Positions 1 through 9,545 are shown, numbered from the stretch's first letter. The stretch is 64,000 nt of DNA from Alitta virens (GCA_932294295.1 OW028585.1:14540771-14604770); one strand, 5' to 3'. A program made the numbers and translations. Notes: generated by a model from the letters alone, not told the origin.

Positions 1-102
1 GTTTTACTTTCAACCGAGAAAAAGTTCTCGACCAGAATGCGAAACCTACCTTTAACATCACTTGGAGACCAGCTGATTCCAAACTTTGAAGACATAAAAT
101 AA
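1..102 (+). CDS. Probable C-terminal coding exon of a gene entering from the left edge
   Basis: The frame starting at base 1 is open for 33 codons and stops at TAA 100-102. The peptide has ordinary composition for coding sequence and ends ...LTSLGDQLIPNFEDIK. It is more balanced in composition than the surrounding AT-rich DNA. The stop is followed by about 1 kb of AT-rich sequence ending in a canonical poly(A) signal at 1093-1098, which fits a 3' UTR. I do not recognise the protein family. The gene converges tail-to-tail with the minus-strand membrane-protein gene ending at 1974. A short open frame at a window edge can arise by chance, so this is tentative. Confidence 0.4.
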   Translation, partial: VLLSTEKKFSTRMRNLPLTSLGDQLIPNFEDIK

Positions 103-1110
103 CATATGTAGCTTCTCCAAATCATCTGCTATATCATTGTACAAATGAGTGAATAAAGTTTGCCATATGCAGCTCCATCAAACGGTTATATTTGTTTCAT
201 ACACCATTTCTCTCAGTCTCTTAACCAACAAACTGACATACTCAACATTTCACTGTCCCTTTCCTCTGCCTCTGCCTCTGCCACACCAACAGGTCTACTC
301 CTTAACCCAGACAGTGTGTTTTATGACTGTGTTTTTTAACTTCAATTTTTAGCTGATTTTAAAGACTTTACCTTTTGCAATTTTTAAATTTCTGATTTCG
401 AAGACTTTGTAACTTAATCCTTTTTTCTATAACTTTTATTTTTATATCTATTATATATACTATTTTGTAAAGGGCATTAGAATGGATTTTATTCAGATTA
501 TTCAGATAATGCACTATAAGTATGTAATAAAATAATAATAATAATTTAATAATAATAAAGCCATCCTCCGACTTGGGATGATGCGACTATCCACATCTAC
601 TAGACAGCATTCCCACTGTTTAAGGAAAAAAAGCCATGCACATCACAGTAATCAAAGCTATCCAATAATCCAATTACACATACAGAAATGCCAGAGTCGG
701 CGCAATGTTGCCTGGTGTTTTCTCTTCAATGTTTGGTTTTTTGTGTGGAACTTCTTTAAATATGTAAACTGTCAATTTTAATTGTATTGTAATATTATTA
801 TCAGTATTTGATTATAATTATGTAAAATTTAATGTTATATTTATGTTGTGATCAATATTTGTTAAAACTTTACTGTTTGATCTGTGATTTATCTTTTACA
901 TATATCTTACTTCGAACATACACTTATGGCAACTGGGACCTTGAATTTTTAGCTATATTTCGCATATTATGTATAAAATAAGGAGAACCTGTTTATCATA
1001 CTTCTGTAGAACTGTGTAGCTTTAGTTAGATTTAGTGAGTAGAGCTGTAGTTATAATGTGACATATGTATCTTTTCTGATATAACCAATGTCAATAAAAA
1101 CCATATATAT
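103..1110 (+). other. Putative 3' UTR of the left-edge gene
   Basis: AT-rich, with no plausible coding frame. AATAAA-type signals occur near 526-560, and the best one is at 1093-1098 (tcAATAAAaacc). Further repeats begin soon after it. This assignment depends on the left-edge exon being real. Confidence 0.3.
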
Positions 1111-1239
1111 AGTAACCCTCGACCTGCCAATGCTGCCATACATACTTTAATGACCCCCGAAAGGGGAAACATCTGACACCAGGAACCCCTGAAGTTAAAT
1201 GTAGGTCACAGAATTCCCTCGCAAAATGACTCCTGTGGT

Positions 1240-1432
1240 GGGAGGGTGGATTTTGGCTTTACATCCTGTATTTCTGCACCTGATGGGCTAATTAGGACAG
1301 GCACGGACCATGGCAATGAGATGAAGGATGAAACAGCCATCCAACTTAGGTTCGACTAGGAATTGAACCCAGGACCCAGTGGTTGGAAGCCCAGCACACT
1401 ACTACTGAGCTAGGCCCCCCTCCCACCATATA
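1240..1432 (-). mobile_element. tRNA-derived SINE, family F (copy 1)
   Basis: On the minus strand the head reads GGCCTAGCTCAGTAGTAG (A-box-like), then GGGTTCAATTCC-type sequence (B-box-like), then a body with CATCCTTCATCTCATTGCCA and AATTAGCCCATCAGGTGCAG. The same head and body recur at 58134-58322 and 59788-59975 on the plus strand. The head is tRNA-like, but this is not a functional tRNA because no cloverleaf closes. Confidence 0.8.
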
Positions 1433-1480
1433 CAGTTTCTAGTGGTTTGATGATGGTATACTCATGAGTTTTCTTGCAGT

Positions 1481-1552
1481 GTGAGAGGTGAAATTCTTAG
1501 ATCGCCGCAAGACGGACTGCTGCGAAAGTGTCTGCCACGAATGTCTTACATA
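1481..1552 (+). pseudogene. Diverged 18S rRNA fragment
   Basis: The stretch reads gtgagaggtgaaattctt, then cgccgcaagacgg, then ctgcgaaag and gccacgaatgt. This follows, in order, the highly conserved 18S segment AGAGGTGAAATTCTTGGA / CGCAAGACG / CTGCGAAAGCATTTGCCAAGAATGT. It carries several substitutions, and the flanks are not rRNA. It is therefore an isolated, diverged piece, either a pseudogene fragment or a module captured by a repeat. It is not an rRNA gene. Confidence 0.75.
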
Positions 1553-1659
1553 AAAGACCATGACACCATTGCACGGCTGTGAAGAACACATTTCAGACAT
1601 GTGATGCATCTAAACTTTGGTTGGACATTTTTAAGTAAGTCGTGTTTGGAACACTTTTT

Positions 1660-1973
1660 AGACATTAAATGTGTTCATTTTATTTACAGTGTAAAGTGAT
1701 ACATAAGAATGCTTCCAAGTAAAATGGTAATATGAACAAACTAGTCCGAGATAAATAGGCAACACTTTGACAGATGAAAGTAAAGCATCTGTATGGGTAA
1801 TTTGGATTTGCATGCAAAAAGTTTAAAACAATCCACCTTGTACATGCTGAGTATGTGATAATTCCAGGTGCAATTTCTTATACTATAGCATCCTCAACTA
1901 AAACAGATGTAGATAAACCATCTGTATAAAGCTATTCAATAACACATACGGAATCACTCTTCGTGTTCTGCTG
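1660..1973 (-). other. Putative 3' UTR and poly(A) signal of the minus-strand membrane-protein gene
   Basis: On the minus strand, 290 bases after the stop codon, there is an AATAAA at 1684-1679. No other coding frame lies in between. The 3' end falls short of the left-edge gene's poly(A) site, so the two genes would be convergent and non-overlapping. Confidence 0.45.
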
Positions 1974-2179
1974 TTATCTTTTTCGACGCGCCTTCGGAGG
2001 CAAAGGTGGTCCATCGTAATACGTATTAAATCGACTAGCGCTATCCAGTGCGCTCGATGGTCCAGAAGTGTCCTGGAAGAAGAACTGGGGAGTCTGGCTA
2101 TGTAATGTCCCAGCTACATGTTGTCTAGGGGGACTGGTGCTTTCTCTATTGTAGAATGGCCGGACACCTATATCGGATC
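1974..2179 (-). CDS. Membrane-protein gene, last exon: cytoplasmic tail C-terminus
   Basis: On the minus strand this exon follows a TTTCAG acceptor. It continues the phase-1 split codon from the exon at 3275-3348 and ends at TAA 1976-1974. It encodes GSDIGVRPFYNRESTSPPRQ... and finishes with FNTYYDGPPLPPKARRKR. The tail carries several Tyr residues (PFYN, TYYD) and a proline-rich PPLPPKAR motif that resembles SH3-domain ligands. The Ser/Pro/Tyr-rich, non-globular composition suits a signalling or adaptor-binding cytoplasmic tail. Known: tails of this kind in adhesion molecules bind SH3 and PDZ adaptors. The specific partners here are unknown. Confidence 0.85.
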
Positions 2180-2267
2180 CTGAAATAGACAAAGATTACA
2201 GTAAGAGAAAAATTTCATATTTCTACATGGTGAAATGAAGGGGTGATTTCAGTGTATGTTTTACTCC

Positions 2268-2357
2268 CCAGATGGCATTCCAAATTGGGACACATCGGCA
2301 CGATGTCGGCCATGTTGATACTGAAACGACGCTGACCCGATTTGGAATGCTATCTGG
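2268..2357. mobile_element. Short MITE, family G (copy 1)
   Basis: Inverted ends CCAGATGGCATTCCAAAT and ATTTGGAATGCTATCTGG enclose about 55 bp. Two further copies with the same ends lie at 5429-5541 and 5721-5833. The three have related interiors (ACGATGTCGGC, GAAACGACGCTG). This copy sits in the last intron of the minus-strand gene. Confidence 0.8.
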
Positions 2358-3274
2358 TATGTGCAGCAGTAATACCCTAGATGTCCTAATCACCCCATTA
2401 CATAATTGTATGGAGTTGCAATTGATCCAACTATTAGCTAGGTTGGTACAGCTTGGTTCAGCTTCCTGTTGCTTCAGGTTCCTAGCTATGGCTAGCTGTT
2501 TTTTACCGTTTCACAGAATATATACCCAGAGGCACCACTGTAATTGAACCAATGTAAGCCTGACCAGGGTTGGTGATTCACAATATATGACAAGCCCGCA
2601 GAGTGACCAAGTTTCGTGATGAAACATGTAGGATTTATCTGGGCTCCATAAAAATACAAAGAAATTCAATCTTTAAAATTGTTACATGGGAAAGACATAT
2701 TTTATAAATATTTACTAATGGCTCAGGGGAAGGTTTTCAGACATGCCAACTTTGGAGGAAGCATTTCCGGGTCAGTGACAGGCGAGGCCCGAAGATCACA
2801 TGCAGTTCTATGCACAATAGGCCTACATTATGTATTGTAATTTTTTGCTCAGTGTTCAATTTCCAGGTTTGACCCGGCAATTCAGGGTCAGTTTGCATGT
2901 CTGGGTTTTTACATTATTTCACGCTCGAAGAAATATGACTTCACAATAACAACCATCACAATGACGTCACAGTCGTCACTTGTAATTGTTATTATTATGA
3001 CTTCAACATAGCAAAGGACCATAATTTCGCCCAAAACCAACCCTGACATGACTTATAAAAATTGTTGTGGTTTATTTCATAACCGTTCACTCAAAATTTT
3101 TTCGAAGAATCGCGTGCAACTTTGAACTGAGGTAAAAGTGATTTTAGTTTTGCATTTTATGGTATCATTCTTATATATATATCTGTGGCTGTGATTTCAA
3201 TGTATTTACCATTTACTACTTGTGGAAAAAGTCATATCCAATTCAAGAGTATCCCAATAATTTTGGATATATAC

Positions 3275-3348
3275 CTGTGTCATAATCTGCATATTGTGTT
3301 GCAAAGTCTCCAAATGTTTCAGATTCTTGGTTCCGTTTTCTCAGTTTT
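3275..3348 (-). CDS. Membrane-protein gene, internal exon: juxtamembrane cytoplasmic segment
   Basis: Minus-strand acceptor TTTTAG and donor GGTATATA bound 74 nt. The exon enters in phase 2 and leaves in phase 1, matching both neighbouring exons. It encodes KKLRKRNQESETFGDFATQ then YADYDT. Together with the preceding HRKK it forms a strongly basic stop-transfer sequence just inside the membrane. The YADYDTG stretch is a possible tyrosine-phosphorylation site. Confidence 0.85.
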
Positions 3349-3448
3349 CTAAAACCAAAGAACAACAAAAACTTACAATATAAGTGTACGAGCTTATATT
3401 ACATTAAAATATTAATATTACACACAGTTAATAAGCAAATAGGCTTAC

Positions 3449-3539
3449 TTCTTTCTGTGGGCAACCACTATGATAATGAATATGATAACGAGGAGAATAA
3501 TACTGGCAGCCACAACTGGCAAGATTATTTTCAAATTAT
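3449..3539 (-). CDS. Membrane-protein gene, transmembrane exon
   Basis: Minus-strand acceptor CATTTCAG and donor AAGTAAGC bound 91 nt, phase 1 in and phase 2 out. It encodes DNLKII then a run of about 24 hydrophobic residues (LPVVAASIILLVIIFIIIVV) followed by AHRKK. This is a textbook single-pass transmembrane helix with a basic stop-transfer anchor. The orientation implied is type I: ectodomain encoded upstream, tail downstream. Confidence 0.9.
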
Positions 3540-3639
3540 CTGAAATGAGAAAATTAGAGGATATACAAATACATGTAAGTACTACACAATGCGTACCAAA
3601 GCAATGGATATATAACACAGATTTGACCAAGAGCTAAGC

Positions 3640-4125
3640 AGGTAAAGCCCCGTTCACACTATCACGAGAAAGAGAGACAAGTGATCACAGACTTCCAAGA
3701 CGTACTATACGTGCTCACTCATGCCTTGGTTAATCACGAATAAATTATTGTGACGAGCGTCCATTAAGCACTCGTAGACGAGTGGTCCATGAGTGAAGGA
3801 GAAGAAGGCTATGGATGGGCACGGGTGGCAAGGGATGGGCACGGTGCCAGCGCGGACGGTCAACAGAAGAATGACGGGCGGGCTACTGAGGTCCGCCGAG
3901 TGTTTCCTGAGTGCTCAGCGAGCTGTACAAGAGTGAACACGAGTGGTTGGCGAGTATACACAAATGGACAGCCTCTCCTGTGGACAGCCTCCCCTGTGAA
4001 CCGTGAGTGGCCGCGAGTGGCCATGAGTGGCCACGGACGTCCGTGGATCACTCGCCAACCATTCGCCAACTACTTGCCCACCACTCGTCCGAGCAACTCC
4101 CGTGTGATTCCCGTAAAAAGGTAAA
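3640..4125. other. GC-rich anomalous block within an intron
   Basis: This stretch between the transmembrane and ectodomain exons is far richer in G+C and CpG than its surroundings. It contains clustered variants of GAGTGGCC and CGAGTG, including the inverted pair CCACGGACGTCCGTGG near 4031. It begins with GCCCCGTTCACACT, which resembles some MITE termini. Frames are open on both strands but have low-complexity compositions, with no domain I can identify. It is probably a diverged repeat element and not a gene. Confidence 0.4.
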
Positions 4126-4665
4126 CAATTTCCCTCATCGAACGTCAGCCAAATTTTTAAACCATGTTTAAAATTTTATGCCCTCTCCACGGACATTCTT
4201 GAGTGATCTGGAGGGACTACAAGCGTTCTATGGATAAGGAGTATCTGTACATTGCTCGACAAATTAATTACGTATGAACAAGGATAAGCACGATTAACTA
4301 TTTTTGGTCGGGCTTAATACTGTTGTAAGTTGGAACCATTGCAATATAGAAACCTACTGAAGAAATCATGAATAAATGGGTTTAAGTTTTCTTAAAGCTA
4401 TTGTCCCAATGCCTTATTCCACCCACCACCACACATCCTCAGTTCCAGTGAGTGCAAGGTGAGGGTGAGGTGCAATGATTGCGATAAGCTGTATTTATAT
4501 TATGATACTATTGGGCTGTCTCGGTGTCCCATCAAATGCACCATTTCCCATAAGAAATACCAGCCTGGCTCGATGTCTGTGAAGAGTCGGCCAAAGTTGG
4601 TCCAATGTTGTTGCTTGATTGTCCTTAACTTTTTTGTACTTTGATAAACACAAAATTCCACTCAC

Positions 4666-5339
4666 CTACTGAACTAATTGCACTGGATGAACTGACTGGT
4701 TGTACCTTGTTCTCATGTCTGTCATTGAATTTGGTGCTCGGGAAGTTGGAAGTCGGTTTAAAAGCCACCGCAGGCGTCAGTGTCACTGGCCGAGAGTTGG
4801 GTAATGGTGGACCAGAACTTGGCACCACCGGATCAGATCTTGGTGCCACTGGATCAGATCTTGGCACCACCGGATCAGATCTTGGTGCCACCAGATCAGT
4901 AGTTGGCACCAAAGGATTAGAAGTTAGCACCGCAACACCAGGTGTCGTTATCACCGGATCAAAATTTCGAGCCACTGGCTTAAAAGTGGGTGCCACAGCG
5001 GGTGTGGTTATCACCGGATCAGTGGTAATGTCAGCATGTACAAAGACCTCGGTTGATGGAACGTTTCTGTTATTCCTGATTTCAGTTGTTGGAACCTCTG
5101 GAGCTTTGGGTGTTGTAAAGATATCTGCAACTTTAAGTGTCGACTGAATATCCAAAATTTTAGGTGTCGTCTTAATATCCGTAGCTTTAGCTGACGTTTG
5201 AATGTTTCTGGCTGGTTCTGAAGTTAGTTGGACAACCCTTCGTTTTGTTGTAAGTGGAGTAATTGTGGGTAAGATTTTAATTATTATTGGAGTCGAAGAG
5301 AGGGATGTCACCCTTGTGGGACTGGTCATTCTGGTTGCG
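4666..5339 (-). CDS. Membrane-protein gene, ectodomain exon: Thr/Pro-rich mucin-like region
   Basis: The minus-strand exon runs from acceptor TTATTTTCAG to donor AGTAG|GTGAGT. It is open for 224 codons and splices in phase 1 into the transmembrane exon. The protein is dominated by Thr, Pro, Ser and Val. It contains repeats: about four 7-residue units of the type PRSDPVA/V (21-bp DNA repeats at 4812-4919), and looser units around DPVITTP and TTPK. Such composition predicts dense O-glycosylation and an extended stalk, as in mucin-like or syndecan-like cell-surface proteins. There is no Cys in this exon and no recognisable folded domain. It enters in phase 2, so at least one exon encoding the signal peptide lies further upstream and was not found. 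Plus-strand open frames over this region are shadows. The four exons total about 347 residues. I do not recognise an ortholog, so no name is given. Confidence 0.85.
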
Positions 5340-5428
5340 CTGAAAATAAAAGTTAAATTAAAATTATTCTTGACTGAAGAGTTGTTTGTAATAAACTAAG
5401 ATTTGAGGAAAGCTATACCAGCATGACC

Positions 5429-5541
5429 AAGATAGCATTCCATCGGCCCAGCATCGTTTCCATATAGGTCACTGTCGTTACAACATCCTATTAACATCAC
5501 TGACATCGCGCCGACGTTGAAACAATTTGGAATGCTATCTG
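5429..5541. mobile_element. Short MITE, family G (copy 2)
   Basis: Ends AGATAGCATTCCA and TTTGGAATGCTATCT, with an interior related to the copies at 2268 and 5721. Confidence 0.75.
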
Positions 5542-5720
5542 GGGACCACCAGACATCTTAATGCTTGAAATACTCGTCTACCAACCAAATGAAGAAATCC
5601 AAAATATTTGAAGTGGCTATAAATATAAATACCTGATAAAGTAATATTGGATCTGACCATAGTACACTTTGGTCAAATAAGTGCTCCACCTGCTAACGTT
5701 TAGCTTTGTGATGGAATCCC

Positions 5721-5833
5721 CTGATAGCATTCCAAATCGTTTCAACGTCGGCACGATGTCGGCGATGTCAAAACAATGTTGTAACGACGGTGGCCGACAT
5801 AGAAACGACGCTGGCCCCATTTGGAATGCTATC
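5721..5833. mobile_element. Short MITE, family G (copy 3)
   Basis: Ends GATAGCATTCCAAAT and ATTTGGAATGCTATC, with a CpG-rich interior. It lies only about 180 bp from copy 2. Confidence 0.8.
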
Positions 5834-6382
5834 GTTTATTTTACTATTTTACACACTTATACATCTATATATTACTTTATTTTAAATATGTCTATATATA
5901 TTAGATAATTGTAAATAGTCAAAAGAAACTCAATGCTTTTCGGTTTTGGTGTAAAATTGGATAGTTTATAAGCTATAGATCATGTATAAATATATACAAT
6001 AAACAGGTCAACTTCAGAAAACACCTGTCAAGCACTATTGTGAAAACAGCTTCTTTTTTTTCGTCCTATAGATATATCTAGAAAGAAACCAGCACTGTAC
6101 AAATGTAGTGAAGATATATGTTTTTTTCACGTTGTCATGGCAATGAAAGGCCAATTTAGTGGGGTCCTCACGGGGTTCTTTGCAAACATATATTAAATGT
6201 TAAGAATGTGAAGAAGTTTCTAAAATTATATTTAATTAGATCTTCCTTATTTTGCATTGGTATCTATTGTGAATATTGTGTTCAGTTGTGGATCAATCAA
6301 TCAATCAATCATTAAATCCAGGTAGGCCTGTCTATTGAATTTAAAAACCCTATTTCCGACCTATCTTTCTATATCCAGCCAG

Positions 6383-6551
6383 CATAGGCGTAGGAGGTGG
6401 GGGGCAAGTGTCCAAGAAAGCCAAAAATTCGGGAAAAAAGTTGAAAAATTCGGGCATAAAGGGGTGCTAATAAAACTCTTAAAATTCGGGCAAGATGACC
6501 TTTGCCCCCCCCCCCCCCCCGCCCAAAAGAAAGGTGCCTCCTACGCCTATG
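6383..6551. mobile_element. hAT-type MITE with perfect 8-bp target duplication
   Basis: Perfect 15-bp terminal inverted repeats (CATAGGCGTAGGAGG / CCTCCTACGCCTATG) bound a 169-bp element. The element is flanked by perfect 8-bp direct repeats CCAGCCAG at 6375-6382 and 6552-6559. An 8-bp duplication is characteristic of hAT superfamily transposition. The interior contains a poly-C tract of about 15 nt and repeated AATTCGGG motifs, with no transposase, so it is non-autonomous. The right flank continues into CCAGC and TATC repeats. Confidence 0.88.
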
Positions 6552-6559
6552 CCAGCCAG

Positions 6560-6597
6560 CCAGCCAGCTATCTATCTATCAATCTATCAATCAATCA

Positions 6598-6630
<33 letters not shown>

Positions 6631-7100
6631 CCTATCGATCTATCGATCTATCTATCTATATATCTATGTATGTATGTATCTTATTTCTTCTATCTATCTA
6701 ACTATCGATCTATCTATCTAACTATCTAAGTTCATCTATCTATCTATCCATCTATCTATCTATCTATCTATCTATCTACCTATCGATCTATCGATCTATC
6801 TATCTATGTATGTATGTATCTTATTTCTTCTATCTATCTAACTATCGATCTATCTATCTAACTATCTAACTATCTAAGTTCATCTATCTATCTATCCATC
6901 TATCTATCTATCTATCTATCTACCTATCGATCTATCGATCTATCGATCTATCTATCTATGTATGTATGTATCTTATTTCTTCTATCTATCTAACTATCGA
7001 TCTATCTATCTAACTATCTAACTATCTAAGTTCATCTATCTATCTATCCATCTATCTATCTAACTATTTATCTATCTATCTCATCTCATCATCTCATCTC
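6560..7100. repeat. TATC microsatellite with ~145-bp higher-order repeats
   Basis: A long TATC array contains a composite module (CCTATCGATCTATCGATC, then GTATGTATGTATC, TTATTTCTTC, AACTATCGATC and TAAGTTCATC). The module recurs starting at 6631, 6779 and 6923, giving periods of 148 and 144 bp. The Tyr/Leu/Ser/Ile-rich open frames here are translation artefacts of the repeat. Confidence 0.9.
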
Positions 7101-7227
7101 AGCAATATTTAACTTATATTTCCTATGTCCTGTTGTATATGGTATAGCTATACAGCATACACTCCAACCTATTCAGTGATCTATGCAATAATACATGTCT
7201 TAAAAATAACTCTACTTCAAATTACAG

Positions 7228-7349
7228 GAGATCTATCAAACAAACAAAGTAAAATAACCAATTTTAGAAACATTTCCAATAAGATGCAGTCTACTTACTC
7301 TGTTGACATTGTAGAAAATGATAAATTACAAAATCCAACAGAAAACTGA
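7228..7349 (+). CDS. Exon-like open frame, possible terminal exon (unrecognised)
   Basis: After a polypyrimidine-like tract and the acceptor AATTACAG, an open frame of about 40 codons ends at TGA 7347-7349. It encodes a hydrophilic peptide including SNKMQSTYSVDIVENDKLQN. It has normal composition and could be the last exon of a plus-strand gene. I found no partner exon upstream and no family match. It could equally be chance or part of a decayed element. Confidence 0.2.
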
Positions 7350-7471
7350 AGTTAAAGCGTTAGCTTTTAGGCATCTTGTTTTAGCTAACTTGCCCACAAC
7401 TATGCACTTATTCTTGCGTGCAATTTTTAGGAGTTCCCCAACATCATTCTTGCGGAACTGCTGGTCCAGTT
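7326..7471 (-). CDS. Exon-like open frame after a long polypyrimidine tract (unrecognised)
   Basis: On the minus strand a run of about 17 T ending in CAG precedes an open frame encoding ELDQQFRKNDVGELLKIARK, then KCIVVGKLAKTRCL. The stretch looks coding (Lys/Leu/Val-rich amphipathic), and the spacing of basic and hydrophobic residues loosely recalls SAP-type DNA-binding helices. It lies 2 kb upstream of the mucin-like exon on the same strand, but no convincing donor joins them. It may instead be retroelement-derived, because decayed RT sequence lies just beyond it. Confidence 0.2.
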
Positions 7472-8099
7472 CTGAAAAAAAAAAAAAAAAGAGACTGAAG
7501 ATATGTCTCCAATTTTCAAATTTACAGCAGGAATTTGGTTTAACTTCAAGCAGTTTGCTGACTTTTTCCAATTAGAAATACTTTTGTTTTACCTGTCTTA
7601 TCTTTAGTTATTGGCAGTTCATGTTAAATTGGTTTTTCTTTTCTTATTTTTATTTATTTATTTTTGGTGGTATCGTGGGCATCGATGTTTTATTAAATGA
7701 TTAAATTAAATGTATTTATTTATTGAGGGTATACTGTGAAACAGTATATTCACAGATGAAGATAGATTTCTTTTCGAAATAAATGACCAAATATGAAGTT
7801 ATTTTTAGATTTAATATAATGCAACTTTTTCTGTCAATATGTATTCACAGTATTAAAATACAATGTTAAAAGAATACTCTTGCTGGTAGTAAATTTTGAA
7901 AGTTTATTTTTGGAACTAAAGTTCTATTGTCTGAAATTCCTGAATATTGTTAGGGATTATCTTCATAAAATTGAAATGAAAACTTCTTGTATTAAAATTT
8001 CCAATGAGTACAAATAAATTCGAAATGAAGTCAATGTACAAAAACAAAAAACTCCTAGAAAACTTATTATGAAAAATTGTACAATGAAGGTAATAACGA

Positions 8100-9194
8100 T
8101 TCAAAAACATTATGGAAAGAGTTAAAAAAACGTTAACAGGTGGAATTCCTTCTGATTGTCAAAATAATATTTAACTGAAAACAATTTCAGTGAATTCTTT
8201 AGCACTGTTGGTCATAATGTAAGTTATGTAACTAAACATCTCTCAGATGAAATTAATTTACTTTGAAAAGGACCTGAGGGCTTCTATCAATTCAATTTTA
8301 ATGATGTACAAGAAACTGAAACATTGTAGCCAAAATCAGTACTTTTTTTTGTAGTTCTGTGGATATCTTGAATTTTTATTGTAATCCAAAGATTATCAAG
8401 TATTAATATTGCAAAACAGTTATGTCATATTTTCAGCTTGTCACTTAGCTGTGGTATATGTAACTTATGATTGAAATATGCAAGAGTTACTCCAATATAC
8501 AAAGGAAAAGGTGGCATTGAAAATGCAGTAAATCATAGACCTATTCAGTTTCAGTTCATTGCAAAAATTATGGAAAATTTTGTGCAATGTCAATTTCATG
8601 TACTTTTTGGTAAATCACCAATTTAGTACTCTTGATCAGTATGCTTAGCCCAAATTCCATTCAATGTCTTCATACTATCATTGATGAATGGTTGCAGAAT
8701 ATTCACAAAAAGCTTTCACAGGTGTCTGTTTTCTTGACAAAGCAAAATGTGTCGACTCAATCAATCATACTCTTCTATTACAAAAAAATAGGCAAATATG
8801 GTGTACATAATACACTGGTTTCAATGTTATTTATGTGACCGAAGCCAGAGTTACAACAATGAGCCCTCTGAGTCTGCAAATGTAAATATAGGGGTGCCCC
8901 AAGGGTCCACACTGGGACCTCTTCTTTTTATGGTTTTGGTGAACAATCTACCTAAGTAACGGCAGATGTATGAAAGCAATACAATTATGCTATGTAATGA
9001 TGAAAATTATAAAAATGCATCACATAACCTCCAAGATGAATTATTAAATATTGGTAACTGGTATAAAGCCAATAGACTTGTTTTGAATGTTGACAAAACA
9101 AATACCATGTTAATTAGGCAGATCTATTGAAAATGCACAGGAATTAATTTTCGGTGAATTTAGATAATTCTAGAACTAAATAATTGGGTTTTCA
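8100..9194 (+). pseudogene. Decayed reverse transcriptase of a non-LTR retrotransposon (5' part)
   Basis: Reading across frames reveals ordered RT motifs. At about 8480 there is ARVTPIYKGKGG, corresponding to the PIYKKG...YRPI region. At 8632-8838 there is IIDEWLQNIHKKLSQVSVFL and KIGKYGVHNTL. At 8885-8956 there is NIGVPQGSTLGPLLFMVLV, the strongly conserved motif B. Then comes a ruined catalytic YADD box (MLCNDEN), and at about 9030-9116 LQDELLNIGNWYKANRLVLN. Numerous frameshifts and stops, and the loss of the FADD/YADD aspartates, show it is dead. The motif set matches LINE-type RTs in general (CR1/L2/Jockey-like). The clade cannot be decided by eye. Confidence 0.85.
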
Positions 9195-9545
9195 CATTAT
9201 TATAAGCTTTATTCGTATAAAATATACAGTATAAATTCAAGATTAATAACAAAAACTAAATATTTATAAACAATGAAAAAAAGAGAGGGTTAGCAAAAAC
9301 CCCAGATAATCAATTTGTGGCTAAATGTTCTATTATATCACAGATATCTTTTTTACTGAGACTAAAGTCTTCACACAACTCATCCCTGATATGAATTAAT
9401 TCCATGATTTGAACACCAATTAATTGGTCACTCTCTAAAACATTGATGAACCATTGAAATTTGATACTCGTGTCAATGAACTTAGTAGAAAGTGATCTGC
9501 AAAGTTGTTTTTCAAGATTAAGACATGTCATATTGTAATCGTTCC
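9195..9545 (-). mobile_element. Nested insertion interrupting the RT remnant, carrying a 73-codon frame
   Basis: This block separates the RT core (up to about 9194) from the RT C-terminal region (from about 9546). On the minus strand it holds an intact frame at 9531-9310 ending KKDICDIIEHLATN, then a short 3' tail with GAATAAAGCTTATAATAATG. That tail looks like the 3' end of a retroposon. The frame is Ile/Leu/Asp-rich and helical-looking, and I do not recognise it. Its openness inside a decayed LINE suggests a younger insertion. Confidence 0.45.

Noticed and set aside
2272..2547. 91-codon plus-strand frame
   Set aside because: Starts inside MITE family G and continues into AT-rich intron. 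No coding character or splice support.
3789..4124. 111-codon frame in the GC-rich block
   Set aside because: The opposite strand is open as well. The peptide is a low-complexity Gly/Arg/Trp/Pro mixture built from repeated GAGTGGCC motifs.
4641..5147. 168-codon plus-strand frame over the mucin-like exon
   Set aside because: Shadow of the minus-strand coding exon, whose splice sites and phases fit and whose transmembrane and tail exons follow.
6335..7085. Long Ser/Ile/Tyr/Leu-rich open frames (also at 21680, 30702, 41010, 58385, 61221)
   Set aside because: Translations of TATC/TAGA microsatellites. All frames are open because the repeat lacks stops.
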